A DNA stretch of 64,000 nt from Erinaceus europaeus (GCF_950295315.1 NC_080164.1:59366003-59430002), one strand, 5' to 3'. Shown: positions 10,890 to 21,904, counted from the first letter of the stretch. Notes: a model not told the origin generated them from the letters alone. Numbers and translations: made by a program.

Positions 10890-13612
10890 AAATATATTAT
10901 TATTGATATTCCCAAAGCAATAGAAAACACACTATGAGTTTTCTTTCTAGGAGAAATGATTTGTTCTTAGCCATTCATCCTCTCATTGGCTAGAAAAATG
11001 AATGTTTGCAAGACGGTGGGCCAATAATATGGCAAAGGCCTTTTCTTGTATGACAGCCAACTGACCCCTAAATGAATTGAACCTATGACCCCCTTCCTCA
11101 TTAACTCCAAAAAAGCTAACTAGCCCAGAAACAATTGTTACAAGCATGCCACAACAGAAATCTACCAGGTTATTCCTTTGGGATTAATTAGGGAGCTAAA
11201 ACAATGCTTTATCTTTGAAAGACATACAAAATCATATTGTTATATCCTTCTGGCTTGTGGACTTCTTCAAATTTTATGCAAAATTTTATGTAAGAGCAAA
11301 TATGCATTACTCTTGGGAGAGGGCTCCAAGATTCATAAGATTCTCAGTGTGTGTGTATGTAACTGTGTTTTGAAGTGGTTAAAAACAGTTGTTCTGCTTC
11401 ATGCTCCAGTGATTTGTGTTGATGTCATTCCTGGTATTGGTACTTTACCAAAAACACAAGAATTACATTATGTTTCGCTAAACTAGAGGAGTATGTTTCT
11501 GTTTTTTCCTTGTGGAGAAAAGGAGTAAGCAAATATACACATGTGGCCCTTATAATTAGTACTAAGACAATAAAGATTAATTTCAGATATTATGACAATT
11601 TAGTTGATGCTAGTTTAAGTAGAGATAAATGTCACCCAGTTCAAGTACTAACTTATGTATACAACAAGAAGTATAATGCCGTATCCTTTAGTATGGAGAA
11701 AATGATGATATACAGGATAAAGAGAGTAGAATAGGCAAAGAATTAAAACAACTTAATTATTTGACAGCAACTTTTACTTTGATTCTATGTAGGAAATAAA
11801 TTTTCAGTAGGATCTTTCTAGTAATCATGGGGTTAAAGCACTATAAAGAAACTTGCATATGTACTTTGTTATCCAAGAGACAGATAGAGAGATGTCGCTC
11901 TACTGATATATTACATAAATCATGGTGCCAGCCAGAAAAACAACAGATGACCAATTTGTACAAAGCATTTTTTCCTTATGTTACATTTATTTAAAATACA
12001 TTAAATCGTTGTGCTAAAATTGAGGCATCTGGCAGGCCAGGCAACCTTATAAGATTTGTGTTTTCTGGAGTCAGGCCCATTAACTTGGAAAGGTGGGCTA
12101 CTATATTTGCTTAGTCATTTGCCAATTTTGTGGGGAACATAGGTATTTTAGAATTATCATGCTCATATTTTTATCAGAAATTTACTAGTATATGGAAGTC
12201 AAATGATACATGTTCATATACTCACCAGTGAAATACTGATGCCAGAGATCAACCAAAAGAAAAATATTATGTGGGATGAAATCTGAGAAGTCTTACCATT
12301 TTGGGAGGGTCTTTTCTCTCCTATTTCACATTTGTTGAAACTGATGTGATGTCTAGTTGATTTTAGGGATAAAACTCTTGTCTGAGTTGAGTGAGCCTAT
12401 ATTAAGCTGATTCATTATGGATCTAATTTGTGGTATTTAAGTATTTGCTGTTGCATTTTTTAGCATATGTATTTCATCCAATTCTTAATAGGACAATGAA
12501 TTTCTCAGGTAATTATGGATAACCAGTAAGTGCTGAGCCATATTCCAGTGCCTATTACTATCCACAGTCAAAACTATCACTGGGCACACTAAAGTTGTAA
12601 GAGAGGCCCATCTCAGCTAGGTCAGTATCGCTTATTTACTTATTATTATTATTATTATCGCTTATTTTGCAGCTTATTTACTGACAGCTTATTCTCTTAG
12701 AAAGCAATAGTTTAAAATGATTCTGATAGTATGAATACTTACCTTACTTGATCATTTAAATGCAGTTATTGGTTACATTTTTTTTCTTTCCTCTTGACCA
12801 GTAATAAGGAAAAACAAAAGATATTTCTTTAAGAAATTGAATCCTGAAAATTGAAATCATCAAAAATTACAGGATTCTGTTTAAATGTAACAACTATTTT
12901 TGTGTATTATTGTACACATAACATGATAAAACATACATGTTAAATTCTCAAGACTTAAATATGCTATTTTTTAAGGATATGAATTAGAACATAAGAAAGA
13001 AATAAAAAACAAAGTCTGTTCTCTCAGTTTATAATGATAGAGAGATTTGTATTTGGGAGAGACATACCAAAAGTTAAAGAACAGTTCCAGACCTTAAGTT
13101 AAATGAACCCAATAGATTTTCAAAATATATGGCAGATAGATGGTCATAACTAGACATGGTTACAAAAATCAGAATATATAGAAGGTTGCTTGCCAAAAGA
13201 GGTAGTTATATAAGTCTCTATAAGGGAGTCAAGTGGAAGAGGTAGGAATGGAAGTAAGTTCTAAACTATAGAGAAATAACTACGTCGATTTAGAGGAACA
13301 TTTTAATGGCATTGATTGGCTATGAGATTATTCTGCTAGGTATATAGCACTGCCACTTGGGTGAATATAAGTCAAATTTTTGTTTGTGAATACTTTGAAA
13401 AAAATGTGTGTGGCTTCCTACACTAGAGAAGGTGAGGGAAAAGAAAGAAGCAAACAGAAAAAAATATTTTTTTTCTTTTAAAAGGAAGCATGCCTTGCAA
13501 AGTAAGGAACTTATCTAGAGAAACTGAAAATATTTTCATCAAGAATGAGTTCTGGGAAGGTTTGATGATATGCTCTTGACAATAGTATTAAAATTAGAGC
13601 CAGGTCATAGGA
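10890..13612. other. AT-rich ancient sequence, no gene seen
   Basis: A 2.7 kb stretch with no recognised repeat apart from short simple runs, such as TTATTATTATTATTATTA near 12641-12658. The open frames at 11178-11486 and 11510-11734 show no domain and sit in AT-rich DNA. Confidence 0.45.
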
Positions 13613-13614
13613 TA

Positions 13615-13997
13615 GGTCTATTTTCAGCCTTCTGACAGTTCTCCAGACTGCTCTTCACAGGGATTGGACTATTTTATGTTCCCACCAGCAGTGTAGGAGG
13701 GCTCCTTTGCCCCCACAACATCCCCAGCATTTGTTGTTACTATCCTTTCTGATGTATGACCTTTTCACAGGAGTTAAGTGGTATCTCATTGTTGTTTTTA
13801 TTTGCTTTTTTCTCTGACAATCACTAACTTGGAGTGGCCTTTTGGATCTCTTTAGTGAATATTCTGTTTGTAATCTCTCCAACTGGATTTGGTGTACTGG
13901 GCCAAAGTAAAGGACTCTGGAAGTAGGGGTTGGGTTTTCAGGTCCTGGTGCATGATGGTGGAGTAAGAACTAGGCTAGCTTAGGGAGTGTTTTCGCC
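13615..13997 (+). mobile_element. Twin-primed L1: inverted ORF2 end joined to sense 3'UTR
   Basis: Positions 13615-13880 are the antisense of the L1 ORF2 C-terminus; read on the minus strand they encode a Cys-rich block (KCWGCCGGKGALLHCWWEH) like that of the intact L1. From about 13885 the sequence turns to sense L1 3'UTR (AAGTAAAGGACTCTGGAAGT, GCATGATGGTGGAGTAAGAA), comparable to 27640-27700. An inverted 5' segment joined to a sense 3' end is the product of twin priming. The 3' end continues beyond a purine tract and a solo LTR at 14555-14625. Confidence 0.8.
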
Positions 13998-14185
13998 AAA
14001 AAAAAAAAAAAAAAGAAGAAGAAGAAGAAGAAAGAGAAGGAGGAGAAGGAGGAGGAAGAGGAAGGAGAAGGAGAAGAGGAAGGAGGAGAAGGAGAAGGAG
14101 AAGGAGAAGGAGAAGGAGGGGAATGGGAAGGGGAAGGGGAAGAAGAAGAAGAAGGAGGAGGAGGAGGAGGAGGAGGAGGAGGAAA
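13998..14185. repeat. Polypurine GAA/GGA tract
   Basis: About 188 bp with almost no pyrimidine on the + strand: A run, then GAA, GGA, GAAGGA and GGGGAA units. Frames through it give only Lys/Arg/Glu or Ser/Pro/Leu/Phe low-complexity peptides. It interrupts the 3'UTR of the surrounding L1. Confidence 0.95.
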
Positions 14186-14204
14186 GAAATGTGTACATGT
14201 GTAT

Positions 14205-14560
14205 GTATCATGCCGGTCCCAGTTCGGGGCGCCAGTTGCCAAGCTAACTTCATGGGCGAGAGAGAGACAACCAGGAACTCATGACTGAGTGGGACGTGGG
14301 ACACAGTTCAGTCTTTATTGATGAGGAATGCAGTGCAAGCTAGCTATATCTAATCACAATCCTGTCCTATGTATATCTCCTGAGGTGGAAGTGTCAGGAA
14401 GAGGAAGTACATAGGATAGGGGGAGGGGAGAAGGAAAAAGCTTGCCAACCAGTGGGGATTAAACCAATGAAAGTAATGATTACGTAAATAGACCACAGTG
14501 GCAAGCAATGCAAGAGAAGGAATTTTAGAAGCAGAATTTGGAAGCAGACCAACAGTATCA
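14205..14560 (-). mobile_element. Solo LTR (class II type) with 6-bp target duplication
   Basis: GTATCA at 14205-14210 and 14555-14560 flank a 344-bp unit (14211-14554) that starts TG and ends CA. Read on the minus strand it starts TGTTGGTCTG, like the TGTTGGTATG start of the LTRs at 24.7 and 26.9 kb. It has AATAAAGACTG (+ strand 14310-14325 region) and then CTGGTTGTCTCTCTCTCGCC, close to the same region of those LTRs. Its minus-strand end includes TGGCGCCCCGAACTGGGACC, which resembles a tRNA-Lys primer-binding site. It splits the L1 3'UTR that resumes at 14555. Confidence 0.8.
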
Positions 14561-14625
14561 AAAACTGTATTTACTGTAAACCATTAATCACCCCTAATAA
14601 AAAATAAAATAAATGAGAGCCCAAA
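14555..14625 (+). mobile_element. L1 3' terminus continuing after the solo LTR
   Basis: CTGTATTTACTGTAAACCAT and AATCACCCCTAATAAAAAAT match the end of the L1 at 27755-27795. This shows that the LTR inserted into this copy. Confidence 0.75.
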
Positions 14626-14639
14626 GAAGTGAGATCTGA

Positions 14640-15095
14640 TAGAAAAATTGGGAGTCAAAGTGTGGAGGCAAAGAGACAGAAAGAACTATCTGCATCTTTG
14701 AGACCTAAGACAGGTTTATTGGAGAGAACCTGGGAAGGGTTGGTGGACAAGGATGTCCAAACTGGGATCAGTGGATAAAAGAATCTGGACTCTTACAAAT
14801 CTGGAGTTTTTATACCACATAAAGGAGGAGGGCAGGTGGTCAATCAGGTCATACAATTATGGACGTAGTGGGGCTATATTATTTTGGCTTAATCATATCT
14901 TGCGTTTTTTGAAACTACATAGGTTATAAAGGTTAGTTCCTGAAGTCTGTGATCAAATCTCTAGGAAAGGCCAGGAGCTATAGTGGCCATTTCCTTATTC
15001 TGAGATATTTCAGAATTCAGTTAGTAGAACTTATTCATAGTGAGTTGCCCTGGATTATGAACCCAGCCCAAGAAGATGTCCTCAATGGGTATTTT
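14640..15095 (-). mobile_element. LTR-like sequence (antisense), family unknown
   Basis: On the minus strand there is a TATA-like GGTATAAAAA (+ 14807-14816), then, about 90 bp further, AATAAA (+ 14715-14720) in CTCCAATAAACCTGTCTTAG. TATA box, transcript start and polyadenylation signal in this spacing are typical of a retroviral LTR. No internal region, clear ends or duplication could be found, so it may be a partial solo LTR. Confidence 0.5.
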
Positions 15096-15104
15096 GGGTA
15101 TTTT

Positions 15105-15209
15105 AAAAGACTGAGATAATTAGATTTCTTATTTTCATGTCACCTAACAGATAGATTATTTATGTACTTGTTAATTAGATTTATTGCAATATACGTACAT
15201 ATGAAAAAG
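15105..15209. repeat. 105-bp direct repeat, left copy
   Basis: Runs from AAAAGACTGAGATAATTAGA to CATATGAAAAAG and recurs at 16821-16925 with four mismatches. It directly flanks a 5'-truncated L1, so it reads as an exceptionally long target site duplication. Confidence 0.9.
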
Positions 15210-16820
15210 GACTCCATAACACCCAACCAAAGAGAGGTGTGTACTCCTATGTTCATAGCAGCACAATTCATAATAGCTAAAACCTGGAAGCAACCCAGGT
15301 GCCCAACAACAGATGAGTGGCTGAGAAAGCTGTGGTATATATACACAATGGAATACTATGCAGCTATCAAGAACAATGAACCCACCTTCTCTGACCCATC
15401 TTGGACAGAGCTAGAAGGTATTATGTTAAGTGAGCTAAGTCAGAAAGATAAAGATGAGTATGGGATGATCCCACTCATCAACAGAAGTTGAGTAAGAAGA
15501 TCTGAAAGGGAAACTAAAAGCAAGACCTGACCAAATTGTAAGTGGGGCACCAAAGTAATAACCCTGAGGTGAGGGGTAGACATGCAGCTTCCTGGGACAG
15601 TGGGGGGTGGGAGTGGGTGGGAGGCATGCGGCACAGTCTTTTTGTGGTGGAAATGGTGTTTATGTACACTCCTAGTAAAATGTAGTCATATACATCACTA
15701 GTTAATTAATATGAGAGGGGGAAAATCAATTGTATGTCTCAAAGTATTTCAAAACACAAACTGAATCTTTTCTCAATATATGCAGTGTAATTGATATGCA
15801 GACTCTTTCAAAAACCTAGACCAAGTAGATCAGAAGCAACCAATAGCACAGCTATATACAAGATACTGGGTACTGTACAGCAAACCCTAACAAAAGGACT
15901 TTTCAAAGTTAACCCAATTACCAAATAATGTGATGATAACATTAACTATCCATTGTCTTTTTGAACCCTAAGACAGCAGGAACCTCACATCTCCACTATA
16001 GAGCCTCTACTTCCCCATTCCTGGAACCACTGGATAGGGCCCACTTTCCCGTATGCCTCTCCCAATCCATATCAAATAATATTGCATCTGCCGATCACAA
16101 CCTAACCAACACAACGATTGCCACCTCAGCATGCTTCACCTCAGACTGTGTCCAGAGACTACTCGGCTGAGACCTTTCCTTTCATAGTATACTCTAATTC
16201 CATCTCAGGTGCTTCACTTTCTAACAAAGTCCCAAAACCTAGATATACACCAGTTTCTGTGAGAGAGAGCATATGTTCACACGTATCTGTAAACTACTGC
16301 AAAATATATACCTGAAAGCAGAAGTACACTAGAGTTTGCAGTGAGTACCTCCCTAAGACTTCCTCTCCACTATTCCAAGCTTTGGGTCCATGATTGCTCA
16401 ACAACTTGTTTGGCTTCGTATGTTTACTCTCTTTTCAATCACCAGGTTCCAGATGTCATCAGGATGCCGGCCAGGCTTCCCTGGATTGAAGACCCCACCA
16501 ATGTGTCCTGGAGCTCAGCTTCCCCAGAGACCCACCCTACTAGGGAAAGAGAGAGGCAGACTGGGAGTATGGACTGACCAGTCAACGCCCATGTTCAGCG
16601 GGTAAGCAATTACAGAAGCCAGACCTTCTACCTTCTGCAACCCACAATGACCCTGGGTCCATGCTCCCAGAGGGATAGAGAATGGAAAAGCTATCAGGGG
16701 AGGGGGTGGGATATGGAGAATGGGTGGTGGGAATTGTGTGGAATTGTACCCCTCCTACCCTATGGTTTTGTTAATTAATACTTTTTTTTTTTAAAAAAAA
16801 AAGATGCATACCAAAAAAAA
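15210..16820 (+). mobile_element. 5'-truncated L1 (ORF2 end and 3'UTR)
   Basis: Opens inside the ORF2 C-terminus (frame 15162-15491 reads [20 protein letters not shown] and ...[20 protein letters not shown]), nearly identical to the intact L1 at 48700-48986. The whole 3'UTR follows, including the G-rich tract near 15599-15625, AAGCAATTACAGAAGCCAGA and TTGTACCCCTCCTACCC. It ends in A/T runs at 16785-16824. About 1.6 kb long; the ORF2 stop is kept in frame (...LINRS, stop). A young-looking copy of the same subfamily as the full-length L1. Confidence 0.93.
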
Positions 16821-16925
16821 AAAAGACTGAGATAACTAGATTTCTTATTTTCATGTCACCTAACAGATATATTATTTATGTACTTGTTAATTAGATTTAT
16901 TGCAGTATATGTACATATGAAAAAG
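16821..16925. repeat. 105-bp direct repeat, right copy
   Basis: Second copy of the sequence at 15105-15209, immediately after the L1 poly(A) end. The four differences (AATT/AACT, ATAG/ATAT and two near GCAATATACG) look like ordinary later substitutions. Confidence 0.9.
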
Positions 16926-17094
16926 TTAAAGTATGAGAGGATAAAATAGAGCATACATGCTATTAGAATACCCCAAATTAGTAGCCAAGGTCCTTGTAGA
17001 AAATGGAAAATATTTATTATAGTATTGTTGAGGGATAAGATACTGGTGTTATAGCTCTGTGGGAGATACCTAGCATCTCTTTAAAAAAATCCAT

Positions 17095-17312
17095 TACATT
17101 TATTTATTTATTTATTTATTTATTATATTGAGATAGCCAGAAATAAAGAGGGAAGGATGTTTTAAAGGGGCATAGAGACAGAGAGACACCTGCAACAGTG
17201 CTTCACCACTAGCAAAGCTATCCTCTTGCAGGTGGGGACCAGGGGCTCTAAGCTGGGTCCTTGTGCATTGTAGCATGTACACTCAACCAGGTGTTCCACC
17301 ACCTCGTCCCCC
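17095..17312 (-). mobile_element. tRNA-derived SINE (antisense)
   Basis: (TTTA)n tail at 17098-17124, GAGATAGCCAGAAATAAAGA, GAGACAGAGAGACACCTGCA, CTTCACCACTAGCAAAGC, CTTGCAGGTGGGGACCAGGG and a head ending CCACCACCTCGTCCCCC. Confidence 0.85.
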
Positions 17313-17895
17313 TAGTATCTCTTACAGTGTCTGATTTTTCATGGTAGTATCCATGAATAATTGGCGGACCATATGTATCAGGCAAAGCAAACTTTCTCTG
17401 GTCCTGCAGCTAACTTGACATGGTGGTCACCATAGACCACCATGGATTGTGGAATGCAACTGAAGCCAGGGCTTTTCTAGCTCTATTTTCCCTCTAACAT
17501 TATGATTTTATAATCTTTTATATTGCATTTTAAATAATGGCCAGTCTTTTTTTTTAATTCAATCTGTGGTAAATCTTGAAAATTATCATGGTTTTAAGGC
17601 AGAGAAACAGATTAGGTCTTAGTCTTCTACAAAGTGGTCAGAATTAGAACTGTAGCTAAATTTGTCTTAGGTTGCTATAACAATTTTTATCTTTTCTTCC
17701 CTCTCTTCTCCTCCTTATGCCAATTTCTTTCTTCCCTTATCTTGTCACTGATAATACCAGAGTTTGAAATCTTGAATTATCAGGAATCATTTCCTCAGAC
17801 CCTTGTATTGTATCTTTCTACAGCTTAACAAGATATATTTTTAAAAAGTAATTTATAATAAAATCAGTGATCTCTGTCGTCTAATATATGGTTAA
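17313..17895. other. Spacer, no gene seen
   Basis: AT-rich, with no recognised repeat or coding potential. Confidence 0.4.
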
Positions 17896-17899
17896 CTGT

Positions 17900-18112
17900 G
17901 GAGTTCCAGTGTTCAGACTAAAGTCAGAAGAACTTTAACTTGAATGTTGGCTATTTTTTCTCACATGCTATGTTCAAATTATTGAAACTCTTTAAGTCTC
18001 AGTTTTGTACTTCAAAACAGTTTTGTCACAGACTTCATAGGGTTGTTGAAGAAATTAAACACAATAGTATATGCAAAGCATTTCATACAGTATCTAGAAT
18101 ACAAAAAAAGTC
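17900..18112 (+). mobile_element. MIR-like ancient SINE (sense)
   Basis: CTTTAAGTCTCAGTTTTGTA, CTTCATAGGGTTGTTGAAGA, AATTAAACACAATAGTATAT and GCAAAGCATTTCATACAGTA follow the MIR order (…CCTCAGTTTCCTCATCTGT, CTCATAGGGTTGTTGTGAGG, ATTAAATGAG, GTAAAGCGCTTAGCACAGTGCC). The upstream part is weaker. Diverged, as expected for age. Confidence 0.75.
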
Positions 18113-19185
18113 TATAAGTTGCATCTTTCTACAAATCACTCACATTTGACTTTAGACTAGGCTCTTCAGTTGTAACTATTACATAGTCTTGTCAAAGAAG
18201 AGAGGGGAAGCATATACTTCAGCTTTCACGTCGAAAATTATATACTACCCACTAGGTAACATACCTCATTTCATTATTGACTGCACATTGAAACATGATG
18301 GTCACTTTGGTGCAAGAGAAATTTTATATTTAAAATGGTAAAATGACTGACAAAAAAGGGCACCAACTCTGCAAAACACTATGGAGATTCATTTCAGTTC
18401 CCTAGGTATATAATGTATGCTGACATAAATGCTAGATATAGTTTACAGATATTGAGAAGTTTCTGATATTTAGGCAAGATAGTATATTATTGAGTTTTAA
18501 AAACAGTATCCTTCCTACATGTATGTTTATTTGACAATCTGAAATGCTTTCAAGAGGACTTTATACCCTTTTAGATGTATAGAATGAACTTTGTGGTTAT
18601 GTCCAAACATACTGTTAGAGGACATGGCATTCTCCAACAACTCTGTCATTACAGTCTGGCATGTTAACTCTTACTCATGCCCTAATATTTTTTCACTATT
18701 ACAATTCCATTTCATTTGTGTGCTTTCTCTCTATATATAATTTTCCAAAGCAGAACTATTTGCTTTTCAAATGCACCCCACAATAAAGAGGCATCTATAT
18801 AGCTATGTGGTGACATTGACTAAATAAAGCAAGGGCTTTTAAAATGGGAACCAAAATAATCCTGACATTTCAAGGGTGAGAATCTTAGACGTGTCTTTAC
18901 TATGTCTTACTGTGATTAGTTGTGTGACCAAAATGATTAGTATGCTCACTCCTGGCTTGTAGACTATGGAAATAAGGATCAGGATTTAGGTCCCACTTCT
19001 TATGGTTATATTTGTATATCTTCTCAGAGGAAATGGTCTTTAAAACAGACAGGGGATTGAGTCTCTATAGAACTCCTTTCTTTGGCCACTTTCCTACAGT
19101 AGGGTTTTAGTACAGGAGGTAAAAGCTGGAGGCATATGAATGATTTTTATTCTTCCTGAGCCTTTTACACTGCCTGCCTTTAGCA
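18113..19185. other. AT-rich spacer, no gene seen
   Basis: No recognised repeat. Open frames are short. Confidence 0.4.
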
Positions 19186-19189
19186 TCTT

Positions 19190-19600
19190 CACTTCATTGC
19201 CCACGTGTCACCTGTGCTTAGCTATGAGGTGATATATCCTCTTCCATTCCAAAAACATTGATCTAAGTCTCCCTCCTTCCGTTTTTTAATAAATCTTAGT
19301 GAAGCAATATAACATTCCAGGTCAGTCCTGTAGTGCTGTTCTGGCCTCACCGGAGCGACTGCTGCAGAGCATGGAAACTTGCTGGCACAATATTGCAAAG
19401 TGACTCTGTGGGGGCTGGATGACTTCCAGCCAGCAATGAACCACGGCCAAGAAACGCCAATATGGATAATGCAAACAAGAGAGATTTGGGGCACATTTCG
19501 ATTTAACCATCTGATTTAATAGACAGAATAAATGCACCTGTCAACGGGTAATATTCTTGTGATTAGTTTTGGCTGTGATGATGAGATGATGTTAAAAGAA
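19190..19600. other. Possible conserved non-coding sequence
   Basis: Balanced-composition stretch without repeat signature, for example CTGGCCTCACCGGAGCGACT and ATTTGGGGCACATTTCGATT. The two overlapping minus-strand frames lack any domain. CpG-containing, non-repetitive text in otherwise AT-rich DNA suggests selection, but this is a guess. Confidence 0.2.
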
Positions 19601-20833
19601 TGTCAGAACAACCTGTCCTGGGACTCTTACAGGCAGTTTGAATGAGGGAAGGTCAGTTTTTAGTTAGTTCAAAGAAGCAGGATTATCCTCTTGAAATGCG
19701 AGGGCATTTTTATGGAGACAGTGAACATTTTATTTGACATTTTCCCTCTGTGTTTAGCCTTCACCATAAAACAGACCAAGTAGAAGATGAAGGAACACAG
19801 AAGTAATTGGCTTTTTTAGTTAGTCTCTATGGCTACTAGGGATAGTCCTCATTTGGAAATGGAAAACTCTAGGTATTCAGTATAAGGCCATATTCAGTAT
19901 ATACCTGAGTAGTGTTTTTCCTCAAATAACATTTTAGTATATAAAATGGCACTTTTAAGCCATAAAATACCTATTTCTATTTATTTGCATGAAAAAGTCA
20001 TTAGGATTAGATGGTCAGAATGGGGTGTAAGTTGTTTCCTTGCCTCTAGCTCATTTTACTTGGGATTAACTTTTCACGAGAATTAGTGTTAACATGATTT
20101 TAGATTTATGTAAGGAGAGAAAAAATAGTGGATAGTATTTTCCAATTTACAGAGAAGTTATCCTACTCTTTCAGTTCATTTTTATGTTCTTGACATAAAA
20201 TGAACTTAACTTGTCAGTCATGCTTTTTCTATACTTAATTTCTGAAACGTCCTGATATGGTACGTAAGTTTTGTTGGCAAAGTTTTAAATTTGATACTCA
20301 AAACTGTTTTTCAATTGTAGAGAAGATTATTAAGAACCTAGAAACTTTCAAACTCAAAATTATTTTGGAACATGTATGTACAAAACATGTAGTCTGCAGC
20401 ATATAGATGCTTTTTCTTATACATTAGATGCAGTGTTTACCAATTTATAGAACTGAAAATTTGTAAGATGTATGTTTTTTGAATTTTATAGGTTCTATAA
20501 TAATAGCTTATGTTAAAGAAGATAAAAGCTTTCTTCAAAAGAAGTACATTATTTATTTTGGTAGATGTGTTTCCATTTTCTAAGCCACTGTCATGGCCTA
20601 GCATCATCTACAGAATTCTTTCAGGCTCCTGAAGGGTTTGAAGATTACAAGCATGTGGAGGAGACAAAATTCAAGTAACTCCTCTAGATTTCTCACTAAG
20701 TCAAGTACAAACTACTCTTGTACGCTAAAGGAATGAAAGAACTGAATGTATCCAAATTGATTCCTACCTTGAAGTTTAGGATATGTATCTGCCCTGTTCA
20801 CCTTCCAAAAAACTAATCCCAAATCAGTTTATG
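19601..20833. other. AT-rich spacer, no gene seen
   Basis: About 1.2 kb with no recognised repeat or coding signal. Confidence 0.4.
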
Positions 20834-20950
20834 GGATTAGTACTTCTTCTTCTTCTTCTAGCGTTTGCCCTTCTTCCGTAGCCAGTCAACAGCGTCAGGT
20901 TGAGCCTGATGTAAAGTTTCGAGACCTCCTTTGATTCTGGATTAGTACTT
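20834..20950 (-). mobile_element. 5'-truncated Jockey/CR1-like LINE end with 12-bp target duplication
   Basis: GGATTAGTACTT at 20834-20845 and 20939-20950 flanks 93 bp whose reverse complement matches 31549-31641 of the large element with about five differences. It covers the last codons (…TLHQAQPDAVDWLRKKG-type text), the stop and a GAA repeat tail. On the + strand the tail appears as CTTCTTCTTCTTCTAG. Severe 5' truncation, a target duplication and a GAA end show a retrotransposed copy of the same family, in opposite orientation. Confidence 0.93.
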
Positions 20951-21129
20951 AAAATCACTTAATGGTATTTGAAACATTTTCATGAGAGCTAGCTTCTACT
21001 GGATTACTCTTCCTTTTTATATTCTTACATGCTAAAGTTTTTACTTCAACCTTTTTTAAACTATTAAGTAAGGAAGTTTTTTTGTCCTAAATGTTAAAGG
21101 GCATCTTAAATTTCTAACTCTGACACTAT

Positions 21130-21347
21130 AATTTTTTAAACTTTTATTACTTCTTTTTCTGTCACCATTGGAGCTTCTCTTTTCCAGGTCAACTTGTTCA
21201 GATAACAAGAGGCTAAAAGATAGAGGGAGAGAAGGAAAGGGACCACAGCAACTATGGTTCTCCCATAATAGTAGTGGCTAGTCTCAAATCTAGATCTCAT
21301 GCTGGCAAAGCTGATATACTCCCAAGGGAACTCTCTTGACAGCACCC
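21130..21347 (-). mobile_element. SINE remnant (antisense)
   Basis: T-rich start, then GATAGAGGGAGAGAAGGAAA, GGGACCACAGCAACTATGG and a diverged head ending CTCTCTTGACAGCACCCC, in antisense SINE order. Family tentative. Confidence 0.55.
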
Positions 21348-21424
21348 CTTGTTAATTTCAAAAAAGTGAAATGTATTAGTATTTATTCCAGAAAAAAATA
21401 CAATCTTTCACATACTCTTTTTTT

Positions 21425-21607
21425 TAAAGACAGTTTTTAAGTATTTTATTTGTTTTATTTTTGAGAGGGATGCAGAGAGAGAGTGAGAGAGACATACCAG
21501 AGCACTCTACAGCTCTGGCTTTTGTTGTTACAGAAAATTGAACCTGGGACTTCAGAGCCTCAGGCATGAGAGTCTCTTTGCATAACCATTATGCTATCTA
21601 CCCCCTT
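21425..21607 (-). mobile_element. Second-type SINE (antisense)
   Basis: GAGAGGGATGCAGAGAGAGA, CAGAGCACTCTACAGCTCTG, AATTGAACCTGGGACTTCAG, AGCCTCAGGCATGAGAGTCT and CATAACCATTATGCTATCTA are the reverse complement of the family at 5168. Confidence 0.85.
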
Positions 21608-21904
21608 CCTATTTCACATAGCCCCAGGGCCCACTCTTGAAACAACATTCTGGGAGGTTGAATGTGCTTATTCTGTAGTTCTTCAAACTGGATGACAGAT
21701 GACTATATGACAAGTTCCCAGCTCAAAATGGAGAACTTATTTACTTAAAAGAAATGGAAGTCACTTTTCCCTAATGTTATCTGGTTAAATAGTTATGCAG
21801 ATTGTGAACCTCATATAGTTACCAACACCTTTGTTGTATCTAATTGCTTAGCATTAATAAATGTTTTCTACAGCACTGAGTATACTTTCGGAGTTTATCT
21901 TGTG

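Noticed and set aside
13970..14304. Several overlapping open frames on both strands
   Set aside because: They are translations of the GAA/GGA purine tract and give only single- or few-residue repeats.
19222..19537. Two overlapping minus-strand frames as an exon or small gene
   Set aside because: No domain, no splice-site context that stands out, and the frames overlap in different phases.
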